Part shown: piece after piece, positions 45,585 through 54,004 of the stretch
How positions within the stretch are numbered: the first letter of the stretch is position 1
Layout: each line of letters opens with the position of its first letter
Origin: Lysobacterales bacterium
Lineage (GTDB): Bacteria; Pseudomonadota; Gammaproteobacteria; Xanthomonadales; SZUA-36
NCBI GenBank assembly: GCA_013001885.1
Contig: JABDLD010000051.1
Span: forward strand, 29,493 to 93,492
Length of the DNA stretch: 64,000 nt
Direction: 5' to 3'
Program-made: the position numbers and the translations under genes
Notes under the pieces: model-generated
Seen by the model: the letters and a program-made list of their open reading frames with translations, nothing else
Told to the model about the DNA's origin: nothing
The model's database searches: none

Positions 45585-47033
45585 ATGAAAGGTCTGTTTG
45601 TCAAAAAGGGTAATATTCTGAATCAATATTATGATGGACGGTGCGCCAATTTGAAAACTGGAATCATAGGCGCCGGAATTTCCGGGCTGGCCACGGCGCA
45701 GGCGATCCTGGCCGGGGACTCACAGGCTGAAGTGGTTATTTTCGAGGCGGCGCCGAATACGGGCGGAAAAGTCCTGACGGAAGTCACCGAAGAAGGGTAC
45801 CTGTGCGAATGGGGCGTCAACGCGTTCCTGGATAAAAGCCCCAGGACGCTGGAGCTGTGCAAAGAAGTGGGGCTGACACCGGTTTCGGCCGACGCCGCGG
45901 CAAAAAAGCGTTATGTCTACAGCGAAGGCGAGCTGCACCAGTTGCCTGAAAAGCCGCCGCAGTTCCTGTTTTCGAATTTACTCAGCGTGCCCGGCCGGCT
46001 CAGGGTCATGGGTGAAGTATTTACGGGCAAAACTGACCGGCACGATGAAACGCTGGCGGAATTTGGTACCCGGCACCTTGGCAGGGAGGCATTTGAAAAG
46101 CTTATCGACCCGATGGCCTCCGGAGTATTCGCCGGGGACGCCACGACGATGAGCCTTAAGAGCTGTTTTCCCCGCATCCATGAAGTGGAGTCCGAGCACG
46201 GCAGCCTGATTCGCGGTTTGATCAAATTGCAGAAAGCAGCCCGTAAAGAAGGGAAGAAAGACACTCCTGGCCCCGGCCCCGGTGGGCTGTTGACGTCGTT
46301 CAACGGCGGAATGTCGGTGCTGACCGATGCGCTCACCGCAGGACTGGGCGACCGGGTCCACGTCAATTCGCCGGTTGACGGTGTCAGCCGGAACGGCGGA
46401 CTTTACACGGCGCACCTCGGAGACGGGTCCAGCGAGGATTTCGACAACCTGGTGCTGGCGACTCCGGCTTATGCGCAAGAGCGCATGTTGCGGGACATGG
46501 CGCCGGGTATTTCAGAGCTGGTCGGCGGTATTCAGTACCCTTCGCTGGCGGTCGTGTGCCTGGGTTACAGCGAAGCAGAAGCCGGTCATTGCCTGGACGG
46601 GTTCGGCTTCCTTGTTCCTTCGCGCGAAAACCGGGATATCCTCGGCAGCGTGGTCGATTCAAACCTGTTCTCCGATCGAGCGCCGGAGGGCTCCGTGCTC
46701 TTCCGCACGCTGGTGGGCGGCGCCCGCAAACCCCAACTGGCCGGGCTGCCGGATGAAAAGCTGCTCGACATGGTGCGCGCCAACCTGAAAGAAATCATGG
46801 GACTGAATGCCGAGCCGGCGTTCGCCAGCATTTACCGCCATGAAAAGGCTATTCCGCAGTACCTTGTGGGGCATGCAGACAGGCTGGCGGCCATCGACCG
46901 GCAACTGGAGACGTTTCCCGGCCTGGTGATGAGCGGAAATGCATTTCGTGGCGTCAGCCTGAACGACTGTGTGCTCAACGCGAGCAAGACCGCAGAGTTC
47001 CTGGCCGGACGAGAGCGGGCCGGGCCCGCATGA
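45585..47033 (+). CDS. hemY: Protoporphyrinogen oxidase (HemY-type)
   Basis: 482 residues from ATG at 45585; a TTG at 45651 would start the chain right before the FAD motif, GIIGAGISGLATA, and cannot be excluded, since the ATG has its GGAAG very close. FAD-binding fold plus the substrate segment EFGTRHLGREAFEKLIDPMASGVF. The protein oxidises protoporphyrinogen IX to protoporphyrin IX with oxygen as acceptor, late in heme synthesis. Next to so many heme proteins it fits the local demand. It overlaps the sensor kinase start by 4 bases. Confidence 0.83.
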   Translation: MKGLFVKKGNILNQYYDGRCANLKTGIIGAGISGLATAQAILAGDSQAEVVIFEAAPNTGGKVLTEVTEEGYLCEWGVNAFLDKSPRTLELCKEVGLTPVSADAAAKKRYVYSEGELHQLPEKPPQFLFSNLLSVPGRLRVMGEVFTGKTDRHDETLAEFGTRHLGREAFEKLIDPMASGVFAGDATTMSLKSCFPRIHEVESEHGSLIRGLIKLQKAARKEGKKDTPGPGPGGLLTSFNGGMSVLTDALTAGLGDRVHVNSPVDGVSRNGGLYTAHLGDGSSEDFDNLVLATPAYAQERMLRDMAPGISELVGGIQYPSLAVVCLGYSEAEAGHCLDGFGFLVPSRENRDILGSVVDSNLFSDRAPEGSVLFRTLVGGARKPQLAGLPDEKLLDMVRANLKEIMGLNAEPAFASIYRHEKAIPQYLVGHADRLAAIDRQLETFPGLVMSGNAFRGVSLNDCVLNASKTAEFLAGRERAGPA

Positions 47034-48652
47034 TTTTCTCGAGCCTAAGGGTCAAGGTCGGAGTGTACCTGGTGCTGGCGCTCAGCCTGGCCGTTTTGCT
47101 GTTCACCCTGTTGGTCGTCCGGAACAACCGGGATGAACTGCGCAAGCAGGTCATCAGCCACGCGGCGCAACTTTCTGAGGTCGTGATCAAGAGCACTCGT
47201 TTCGCGATGCTGCAGAATCAGCCGGCGCATGTCGACAAGATCATTCAGGACGTGGGAGACCAGAAAGACATCGACCGGGTCAGGATTCTGAGCAAGGACG
47301 GCAAGGTGATCCATTCTTCGGTTGCGGAAGAAATTGGCAACATGGTTGACCAGGAGGCCGAGTCCTGTCTGGCCTGCCACGAGGATGAACAGTCGAAGCA
47401 GACCAGTCCTATGTTTGGCAGACCGCGGTTTTTTACCAACATCCATGGCGAACGGATGCTGGGTTCGACCGCTGTGATCCACAACGAACCGACTTGTTCA
47501 GCCGCGGGCTGCCACGCCAGCCAGGCAGAACAGTCCGTGCTGGGCGTGCTGGATATCGTTTATCCAATGTCCCAAATCGACAGCGAAATACGGTCGACCA
47601 CGATAACTATCGTGATTCTGGCCCTCGGATTCGTGATCCTGGCGGCGATCCTGGTCAGCCTCCTGGTGCAACGAGCGGTTTACCGGCCGCTCGCTGACCT
47701 GAAAGACGGTGCGGCCCGGTTGGCGCAGGGCGACCTGGAAAAGCAGATCCCAGTGCGCAGCAAGGACGAATTCGGGCATCTGGCAGAATCCTTCAACAGC
47801 ATGACGGATGCGCTGCGCAAATCGCGCGTGGAACTGGAGGAGTGGGGACATACGCTCGAGCAAAAAGTGAAGGACGCCACGCACGAGCTGCAACTGGCCC
47901 AGGCCGAAGCGGCTCGCGGCGAGAAGCTGGCCTCGGTGGGCCTGCTGGCGGCCGGTATTGCGCACGAACTGAACAATCCGCTGACCGGCGTTCTCACCTT
48001 TTCGCACCTGGTGCGCAAGCAGATGCCGGACGGCAGCCCGGAAGCCGAGGACCTCGACCTGGTTATCAAGGAGACCAAACGCTGCGCCGTCATCATCAGG
48101 CGCCTGCTGGATTTCGCACGGGAAAAAACGCCTGAAAAGAAATTCTCGGACCTGAACCACCTGGTTGAGCAAACCGCACAGCTGATCAAACAGTCAGCGC
48201 AGATCGCCGAGATTGATGTCATTCTCGATCTCGACCCGTCATTGCCCGAAGTCTGGATCGATGAGGACCTGGTCAAGCAGGTCATCATGAACCTGCTGGT
48301 GAACGCTCAGCACGCCACGGATCGCGGCGGCAGCGTCACCGTGCGCACCCGGGTAAACACGCCACAACACGCTACTGAGGAAGAGGCTGCGAGCCAGCCG
48401 ATGGCGGAAGTGACGGTCACCGATACCGGTTGTGGAATACCGGAGGAAAATTTACAGCGGATTTTTGATCCGTTTTTCACCACCAAGGGCGTCGGCAAGG
48501 GCACCGGGCTGGGATTATCTGTCAGCCACGGTACCATAGCGGCTCACGGCGGCACTATCGAGGTGGATAGTGAGATGGGTGCCGGCGCGGAATTTCGTAT
48601 TTATCTCCCTCTCGGGGCAAATAGCAAAGAAGAAAAAAGGAACGAAGAATGA
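47030..48652 (+). CDS. Sensor histidine kinase with periplasmic heme-binding motifs
   Basis: 540 residues. Membrane helices at about 12-31 and 188-213 frame a periplasmic domain of about 155 residues that holds one CLACH (113-117) and one CSAAGCH (Cys156, Cys161, His162, a CX4CH variant). Then HAMP (about 214-266), a coiled coil, HisKA with His312 in AHELNNP, and an ATPase domain ([26 protein letters not shown]). The heme sites suggest redox, gas or cytochrome sensing; this is inference. ATGA overlap with hemY before and with the response regulator after. Confidence 0.87.
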   Translation: MIFSSLRVKVGVYLVLALSLAVLLFTLLVVRNNRDELRKQVISHAAQLSEVVIKSTRFAMLQNQPAHVDKIIQDVGDQKDIDRVRILSKDGKVIHSSVAEEIGNMVDQEAESCLACHEDEQSKQTSPMFGRPRFFTNIHGERMLGSTAVIHNEPTCSAAGCHASQAEQSVLGVLDIVYPMSQIDSEIRSTTITIVILALGFVILAAILVSLLVQRAVYRPLADLKDGAARLAQGDLEKQIPVRSKDEFGHLAESFNSMTDALRKSRVELEEWGHTLEQKVKDATHELQLAQAEAARGEKLASVGLLAAGIAHELNNPLTGVLTFSHLVRKQMPDGSPEAEDLDLVIKETKRCAVIIRRLLDFAREKTPEKKFSDLNHLVEQTAQLIKQSAQIAEIDVILDLDPSLPEVWIDEDLVKQVIMNLLVNAQHATDRGGSVTVRTRVNTPQHATEEEAASQPMAEVTVTDTGCGIPEENLQRIFDPFFTTKGVGKGTGLGLSVSHGTIAAHGGTIEVDSEMGAGAEFRIYLPLGANSKEEKRNEE

Positions 48653-50061
48653 AAGGGCGGTTACTGATAGTTGACGATGAGGAAATCGTGCTTCGCAGTT
48701 GTCAACGAATCCTCAGGGGTGACGACTACGAAATTGACACGGCGCAGGATGGGCTCGCCGCGATCGGCATGGTCAATGAAAATGAATATGACGTGCTGAT
48801 CCTGGACATCAAGATGCCCCGGATGGATGGCATCGAGGTGCTGCGTAGGGTCAAGGAATCCCGCCCCGACATCGACGTGATCATGATTACCGGGCTGCAC
48901 GACATCGGCACGGCTGTGCAGGCGATGAAACTCGGGGCCCTGGACTACCTGCCCAAGCCGTTCGAGCCGGAACAGCTGCAGGACCTGGTCAGCCGGGCAT
49001 TCGACCGACGGGCCATGCGAGCGGGAACACTGGACTTCGACGCCGAGGAAAACTCCAGCTACCACTTCGAAAACATCATCGGTTCCAGCCTGCCGATGCA
49101 AAATGTTTTCCGAATGATTGCGCGCTGTGCACCGACCAACAGCACGGTCATGATCCGGGGCGAGAGCGGCACCGGTAAGGAGTTGATTGCCCGTGCCATT
49201 CACTACAATAGCCTGCGAAAAGACCGGCCTTTCGTGGCGGTCGACTGCACTTCCCTGAGCGAGAACTTGCTCGAAAGTGAGTTGTTCGGCCACGTCAAGG
49301 GGTCGTTCACCGGGGCCGTTTCCAACAAGAAAGGGTTGTTCGAGACGGCCGATGGCGGAACCCTGTTTCTCGATGAGATCGGGAATATTTCTATGTCTAC
49401 CCAGGCCAAGCTGCTCCGGTTCATCGAGGAACGCGAATTCAAGGCCGTGGGCGACACGCGCACGCTGTCCGTGGATATCCGGCTGGTGACGGCCACCAAC
49501 AAGGACCTCGAAGGGATGGTGGCCGATGGGGAATTTCGAGAGGACCTCTATTACCGGATCAACATTTTCCCGATCGAGATTCCGCCGCTGCGGGAGCGCC
49601 GCGACGACATTCCCGCGCTGGCGGCTCATTTCCTCAACCGGTTCACAGAAGACATGAACCACAAGGCCACGGAATTCTCACCCGGAGCAATGAACCTGCT
49701 GATGAACCATGACTGGCCCGGAAACGTACGGGAGCTTGAGAACGTCATTCAGCGGGCGGTGATTCTTGCCAGTGGCGACGTGATTCGCCAGGGACACCTG
49801 GTGAACATCATCGACATGCTGCCTCACGTCGACCTGGATATTCCCAGGACCAGTGAAGAACTGAAAGAGATCAAGAAAGTGGCTCGCCGGAAATCAGTAG
49901 AAAACGTCGAAAAGCACTTTGTTCTCGGTGCACTGAAGCGTAATCGCTGGAACGTGACCCGTGCAGCGGAAGAAACTGGTATGCAACGTCCGAATTTCCA
50001 GGCCCTGATGAAGAAATACGATATCCGGATCCGCGGCATCGAGCCGGACGAAAACGACTGA
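48649..50061 (+). CDS. Sigma-54-dependent response regulator (NtrC family)
   Basis: 470 residues. Receiver domain with Asp53 (LILDIKMP), AAA+ domain with Walker A GESGTGKE (171-178) and the sigma-54 contact loop as GSFTGA (218-223; the usual form is GAFTGA), and a Fis-type DNA-binding helix at the end (about 425-465). Activated by the kinase encoded just upstream. A sigma-54 promoter occurs before the receiver/cytochrome operon at 53.17 kb, the obvious local target. Convergent with the cytochrome b gene. Confidence 0.91.
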   Translation: MKGRLLIVDDEEIVLRSCQRILRGDDYEIDTAQDGLAAIGMVNENEYDVLILDIKMPRMDGIEVLRRVKESRPDIDVIMITGLHDIGTAVQAMKLGALDYLPKPFEPEQLQDLVSRAFDRRAMRAGTLDFDAEENSSYHFENIIGSSLPMQNVFRMIARCAPTNSTVMIRGESGTGKELIARAIHYNSLRKDRPFVAVDCTSLSENLLESELFGHVKGSFTGAVSNKKGLFETADGGTLFLDEIGNISMSTQAKLLRFIEEREFKAVGDTRTLSVDIRLVTATNKDLEGMVADGEFREDLYYRINIFPIEIPPLRERRDDIPALAAHFLNRFTEDMNHKATEFSPGAMNLLMNHDWPGNVRELENVIQRAVILASGDVIRQGHLVNIIDMLPHVDLDIPRTSEELKEIKKVARRKSVENVEKHFVLGALKRNRWNVTRAAEETGMQRPNFQALMKKYDIRIRGIEPDEND

Positions 50062-50075
50062 GTTTCGTTCAGGGT

Positions 50076-50747
50076 CTAGTCTTCGTCGTGAGGTTCTTCG
50101 TAACCGGTAATCATTTCCTTGTAATGTGAAGACGGCTTTGGGCCCAGCATGCCCATGTAGGCATGGACGAACATGAACATCACGAACATGATGAACATCA
50201 GGACATGAACTGTATTGACGACACGGATACCGCCGACCAGTTCGATAAGGGCTGAGAATCGCTCAACGTCCCACATCATCAATCCGGAAATAAACGTGAT
50301 GGGCACGGTGATGAACATCATGAACTGGTACGTCAGTTTCTGCATGGGGTTGAACTTGTTGCTTGGATGAACGTCATGCGGCCTTTTCTGGCCCATGAAA
50401 ATACCCTGGCCATAAAATTGAGCCTGGCGAAAGAAGCGCTCGAAGAAACTGGCGGCATTCAGATCCGGGTGATAATTCGTGATTTTGTCCGAGGTCAGGT
50501 AATAGAAAAACCACAGGAACCAGTTTGCGATCACAAAGAAGCCGATCCAGTTGTGCAAGTGGACCGCTGTTTCAAAAGACATCAAGCTGAACAGATCCAC
50601 GTAACGCAGCTGGAAACCGGTCAGAATCAACAACAGGAATCCTGCCGCGTTCACCCAATGCCAGATGCGCACGGGCAACGGGTGCAGGTAGATTTTCTGA
50701 TCCTGGGCTTTTCCTGGATTCTGTTCCATGGCGGACGGTGGGCTCAT
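50076..50747 (-). CDS. Membrane cytochrome b subunit (thiosulfate/formate dehydrogenase-type)
   Basis: 223 residues from ATG at 50747 (GGAG 8 bases upstream). About four membrane helices with His residues in each (RIWHWVNAAGF, VHLHNWIGFF, VNTVHVLMFI, MFVHAYMG) as ligands for two b hemes. It resembles the gamma subunits that pass electrons between quinone and periplasmic partners. It follows the nonaheme cytochrome by 20 bases and should work with it. Confidence 0.83.
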   Translation of the reverse strand: MSPPSAMEQNPGKAQDQKIYLHPLPVRIWHWVNAAGFLLLILTGFQLRYVDLFSLMSFETAVHLHNWIGFFVIANWFLWFFYYLTSDKITNYHPDLNAASFFERFFRQAQFYGQGIFMGQKRPHDVHPSNKFNPMQKLTYQFMMFITVPITFISGLMMWDVERFSALIELVGGIRVVNTVHVLMFIMFVMFMFVHAYMGMLGPKPSSHYKEMITGYEEPHDED

Positions 50748-50767
50748 TTTAAAACTCCGATAATACT

Positions 50768-52075
50768 TTATTTTGATTTGTTGCCGTTTTTGCGCCGCAG
50801 GTATTTTCCGAGAGCGAAATGTCCTACCGGAACAGCCAGCCCTCCAACGATCGCGAGGACCAGTAGTGCGTCCAGCCACCTGATCCGGGTTCCGCCCGGG
50901 GCATAGAAGCCGCCGATGGAGTCCACTGAGATCGGTGAGCTCAATACTTTACTGTCAGCCTTGTAACTTTCTTTCCGGCCGTCCGGCCGGTTGATCGAAA
51001 CGGTTACGTTCTGAAAAGCTTCGGCATTGGCCTGGTGGCAGCTTTCACAGGAACGTATCGCTTCCGAATGGTCTGCCAGCCGATGCGCGTCGACGCCATT
51101 GGCCACTTCCAGGCGACCGCGCAGCTTGATATCGCTGGGCTGTCCCCCTTCATCCGTGTTCAGCATCATTTTCCAAAGCTCGACCGGGTCGAGGCCATTA
51201 CCGTTGGGATCGATTTCAGCCAGCTTGTTCTGCAACGTGATGTTCTCTTCGCTCCGCCGCACCGGTGCCTGCTTTATCCGGTCGAACAACTGCAGGTTGA
51301 CCCGCAATTCCGCCTCCGGCGCGTGGCAGACAGCGCACCCGACTGATTTCATGTGCATGGCAGCGTTAGGTAGCCATTGTTCATGCGCCAGCTTGGCGAC
51401 TTCATGACAACTCATGCATGTTTCCACCAGGTAATCGGCGGAGGATACGGCGAGGACTTCGTGCGCCTCGTGGCAATCCGAGCAGTACGGCGCCTTGATG
51501 AATTTTCCGCGGATTTGGTTACCCTCGCTTCGGGCGCCACCGTGCACACTCTGTGCGTACGCTTCGTTGATATCGACGTGGCACTTGCTGCAGGGTTCGC
51601 CGTTCACGGGCTCGAAGTCGGTTCGCGGCTGGATTTTGTGCGACGTGTGGCAATCGGAGCACAACGGAGCTTCGTCATTTCCGTCCCTGACCAGGCTCGC
51701 ATGGATGCTTTTCTCGAAGTCTGCGTCGTGGTCTTCGTGGCACTGGCTGCAGGTCTGGTTGTGCTTGAGCGAATACGCACGCCGGCTGGCTATGGGTTCC
51801 CGGGACGGGTGTTTTTCACCCTTCACGATATCGCGGTGACAGCCGGTGCAGCCGATCACGCGATGCACGGATTTTTCGAAATCCGCCACCTCGATCTTGA
51901 GCGACATCTTTTCGCCGTCTTCCAGGGTTTTCTTGAGGTTCCTGGAGTGGCACTTGAGGCATTTCAGGTCAGGGTTGGTTACTTCCTCATGGTGGTCAGC
52001 CAAGCTTGCTGCCGGGGCCATGCCCAACAGGGCGATGGCCAGCAGCAAGGAGCCAAGAGTCAGTCCGGTCTTCAT
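50768..52075 (-). CDS. Nonaheme c-type cytochrome, membrane-anchored
   Basis: 435 residues. Signal peptide (1-25), then nine CXXCH sites (CLKCH, CTGCH, CSQCH, CSDCH, CSKCH, CSDCH, CMSCH, CAVCH, CESCH) in the first 345 residues, with many extra His as distal ligands. A C-terminal membrane helix (about 405-425) with a Lys/Arg-rich end anchors it. With the downstream cytochrome b it forms a membrane electron-transfer module, direction unknown. Third gene of the operon that starts with two receivers. Confidence 0.87.
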   Translation of the reverse strand: MKTGLTLGSLLLAIALLGMAPAASLADHHEEVTNPDLKCLKCHSRNLKKTLEDGEKMSLKIEVADFEKSVHRVIGCTGCHRDIVKGEKHPSREPIASRRAYSLKHNQTCSQCHEDHDADFEKSIHASLVRDGNDEAPLCSDCHTSHKIQPRTDFEPVNGEPCSKCHVDINEAYAQSVHGGARSEGNQIRGKFIKAPYCSDCHEAHEVLAVSSADYLVETCMSCHEVAKLAHEQWLPNAAMHMKSVGCAVCHAPEAELRVNLQLFDRIKQAPVRRSEENITLQNKLAEIDPNGNGLDPVELWKMMLNTDEGGQPSDIKLRGRLEVANGVDAHRLADHSEAIRSCESCHQANAEAFQNVTVSINRPDGRKESYKADSKVLSSPISVDSIGGFYAPGGTRIRWLDALLVLAIVGGLAVPVGHFALGKYLRRKNGNKSK

Positions 52076-52113
52076 CGCGTTTTACCTCTATTCGCGGCCC
52101 GGCTGACGCGCAG

Positions 52114-52707
52114 TCAGCTGACTGCGCGCTTTTTCTGCCAGGCTTCAACAGCCAGTTTGGCGAAAGTGTAAAAGCCTACGATCGGTAATGCGATGATATA
52201 GGACAGGGCAATGAAAGGTGCCGCGAAAAACAGTGCAATGTTTCTTGCAATTCGCAGCGCTTTACGCCATCCCTTGAACTCAACGGCCTCGGTTTCAGCC
52301 AGAATGACTTCTTCGTTGGCTGCGGGCTGTGGCTCTTCGTGTTCGCTGAGCGCTTTCAACGTCACGCTCTCGATCATTTCCGGAGTGAGGGGCTTGCGGA
52401 CGAAGCCGTTGACTCCCAGCACGGAAGCGCGGGCCTCGTTTTCTTCAGTCCCGTAGCCCGTAATTACGACAACCGGTGTCCACGGGCATTTCGCCTTGAT
52501 CCGCTCCGCGACCTCGATCCCGTCTATTCCCGGCATCTTGATGTCGGTGAAAACGATGTCGTAGTCGGTCGTGTCCATGTCTTTCAGGCCTTCTTCGCCT
52601 GACAGGGCCATGTCTACTTCGTAACCTTTCTCGGTCAGTACACGCTCAAAGCTGTGTCCAACCACTGCATCATCGTCAATGACCAGTACTTGTGGAATGT
52701 TTCTCAT
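52114..52707 (-). CDS. Response regulator receiver with C-terminal membrane helix
   Basis: 197 residues. Receiver domain 1-120 with Asp55 (VFTDIKMP) and the Lys of VRKPLTP; an acidic linker; then a hydrophobic segment at about 155-182 followed by basic residues. No DNA-binding or enzymatic output. Membrane attachment of a stand-alone receiver is unusual; it may tune the sensor kinase or a membrane partner. Second gene of its operon. Confidence 0.85.
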   Translation of the reverse strand: MRNIPQVLVIDDDAVVGHSFERVLTEKGYEVDMALSGEEGLKDMDTTDYDIVFTDIKMPGIDGIEVAERIKAKCPWTPVVVITGYGTEENEARASVLGVNGFVRKPLTPEMIESVTLKALSEHEEPQPAANEEVILAETEAVEFKGWRKALRIARNIALFFAAPFIALSYIIALPIVGFYTFAKLAVEAWQKKRAVS

Positions 52708-52729
52708 GATATTTCTCCTGGCTTCAAAA

Positions 52730-53137
52730 TTAATGGGTTGTTCTTGATGCGCTGCGCATGGCCCAGCGCTTCTGTGTCATGGCTTCGTTGGCCGCCTTGA
52801 TCACGTCGTCCGGCCCAACCGGCTTGGCGATGTAGTTATTGGCGCCCAGCCGCACTGCCTCTTTGGCAGACTCTATCGTCGGGTATCCGGTGATCACGAC
52901 TACTTCGCATTCGGGCCATCGGTTTTTGATGGTTTTAAGGACGTCCATTCCGTCCAGGCCCGGCATGCTCAGATCCAGCAACACGACATCGAAAGGGTGT
53001 TGCTCCATGACATGAAGGGCCTTGTGGCCATCTTCAGCCGTCTCGGTATAGCAACCGGTATCAGCAAGGCTTCTAAGATGGCTGTGGCGCACCACTTCTT
53101 CGTCGTCGACGATCAGGATGCTGGCTTTTTCGTTCAT
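52730..53137 (-). CDS. Single-domain response regulator receiver
   Basis: 135 residues: DDEE acidic pocket, Asp55 in VVLLDLSMPG and Lys in IAKPVGP. No output domain. Opens the operon receiver - membrane receiver - nonaheme cytochrome - cytochrome b. The sigma-54 promoter sits 34-50 bases upstream of the ATG. Confidence 0.88.
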   Translation of the reverse strand: MNEKASILIVDDEEVVRHSHLRSLADTGCYTETAEDGHKALHVMEQHPFDVVLLDLSMPGLDGMDVLKTIKNRWPECEVVVITGYPTIESAKEAVRLGANNYIAKPVGPDDVIKAANEAMTQKRWAMRSASRTTH

Positions 53138-53170
53138 GTCCCACCTCGTTAAGTTGTTTCACCCTAAGAT

Positions 53171-53187
53171 ATGCAATAGGTATGCCA
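53171..53187 (-). promoter_or_regulatory. Sigma-54 promoter of the receiver/nonaheme-cytochrome operon
   Basis: Minus strand TGGCATACCTATTGCAT: TGGCA at -24 and TTGCA at -12 with GG-10 bases-GC spacing, nearly the full consensus. Start near 53160, leaving a 23-base leader to the first ATG. The only sigma-54 activator in this neighbourhood is the regulator at 48.65-50.06 kb. Confidence 0.75.
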
Positions 53188-53438
53188 AGATCGTTTATGA
53201 GACGAGAAATGGTTAATATATGAATAAATACAATCGGTTAGAATGATTGATGGTTAACGGTGATCGCACGGTAAAACAGATGTTAAGGGGTGTGAAGTAT
53301 TATTTTTATATACACCGCAGTTGCGGGCGTTGTCTAAAAGTTATATTTATCAGCAAGTTATAGGTTGGGAAGCAGTGTATAAAGATTTTATACAGCTGTA
53401 TGAGAAAGATATTTTGTGATTCAACTTATTGAATATAA
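53188..53438. other. AT-rich regulatory spacer with inverted repeats
   Basis: No gene. It holds GTATAAAGATTTTATAC (53377-53393), a perfect 7-bp inverted repeat with a 3-base spacer, overlapping the 12-bp palindrome ATACAGCTGTAT (53390-53401). They lie about 220-240 bases upstream of the sigma-54 start and may be enhancer sites; the rest shows nothing I can name. Confidence 0.45.
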
Positions 53439-53440
53439 AG

Positions 53441-53467
53441 AAAAAGCCCCGCATTGCGGGGCTTTTT
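53441..53467 (-). terminator. Intrinsic terminator of the triheme cytochrome gene
   Basis: A 12-bp stem (53441-53452 with 53456-53467) with GC-rich core and a T/A run on both sides, so it could work in both directions. It follows the stop at 53483 on the minus strand. Confidence 0.9.
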
Positions 53468-53482
53468 CTGAAACTGCTGAAT

Positions 53483-53809
53483 TTACTTGGTAGGGGTTTC
53501 GTCGTGACAGTTGGTGCAGTCAACCTGGTTGTCGGCCGCGACCATTTCATCCGGGTGCGGAATTTCAGTGATGTAATCGTGGCAGTCGGTGCAGGACCAC
53601 ATTTCATGCGCCTCGGCGAAAAAACCGCCTTCCGGATTATGTACCTGCACCATGTTCGGGTCAGAAGGGGCGGCTCGATCTGCATCCTCGTGGCACTCCA
53701 GGCAGGTCTCGTTATCGCTGAGATCCTGTGCGGCCAGAGGCGCGCCGAAACCAAAACCCATCACGAGCGCGATTGCGGCTGATGTAAAAAATACTTTTGC
53801 AGAGACCAT
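53483..53809 (-). CDS. Small triheme c-type cytochrome
   Basis: 108 residues from ATG at 53809 (GAGGAA 7 bases upstream; the frame extends further without a signal). Signal peptide cleaved near LAAQ. Three heme sites: CLECH, CTDCH and CTNCH. A soluble periplasmic electron carrier is likely. It is transcribed away from the nonaheme/cytochrome b fusion gene and shares a regulatory region with it. Confidence 0.87.
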   Translation of the reverse strand: MVSAKVFFTSAAIALVMGFGFGAPLAAQDLSDNETCLECHEDADRAAPSDPNMVQVHNPEGGFFAEAHEMWSCTDCHDYITEIPHPDEMVAADNQVDCTNCHDETPTK

Positions 53810-53846
53810 GGCATTTCCTCTTATAACAATTGGAGCGACTGGCAAC

Positions 53847-53916
53847 AGAATAAATCGGTTCTTTTGAATCATTTCTGATCTGGGTCATAATTGTAGCAGA
53901 GGAGCATGAATATAGT
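53847..53916. promoter_or_regulatory. Divergent cytochrome promoters sharing one FNR/CRP-family-like box
   Basis: CTGATCTGGGTCAT at 53875-53888 keeps the TGA-N6-TCA core and 7 of 10 FNR positions. To the right, TATAGT (53911-53916) predicts a start at 53923; to the left, minus-strand TATTCT (53847-53852) predicts a start at 53840. The box centre is exactly at -41.5 for both. A further TATAG-N9-CTATA repeat lies at 53911-53929. Confidence 0.5.
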
Positions 53917-53941
53917 GCACCATGCTATAAAGCGCTTTTTT

Positions 53942-53956
53942 TGGCATCAATAGGGC
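53942..53956 (+). promoter_or_regulatory. Weak sigma-54-like element before the nonaheme/cytochrome b fusion
   Basis: TGGCATCAATAGGGC has the -24 sequence and the GG-10 bases-GC spacing, but the -12 lacks the usual TT. It would leave a 37-base leader. It is far weaker than the element at 53.17 kb. Confidence 0.3.
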
Positions 53957-54004
53957 TGCGAACAGACCGTCGAAGCTACGGGCGGATAACAACAAGGATT
54001 TTGA

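Noticed and set aside
53911..53929. TATAG-N9-CTATA repeat as an operator
   Set aside because: It overlaps the proposed -10 and may be chance in AT-rich DNA; noted within the promoter entry only.
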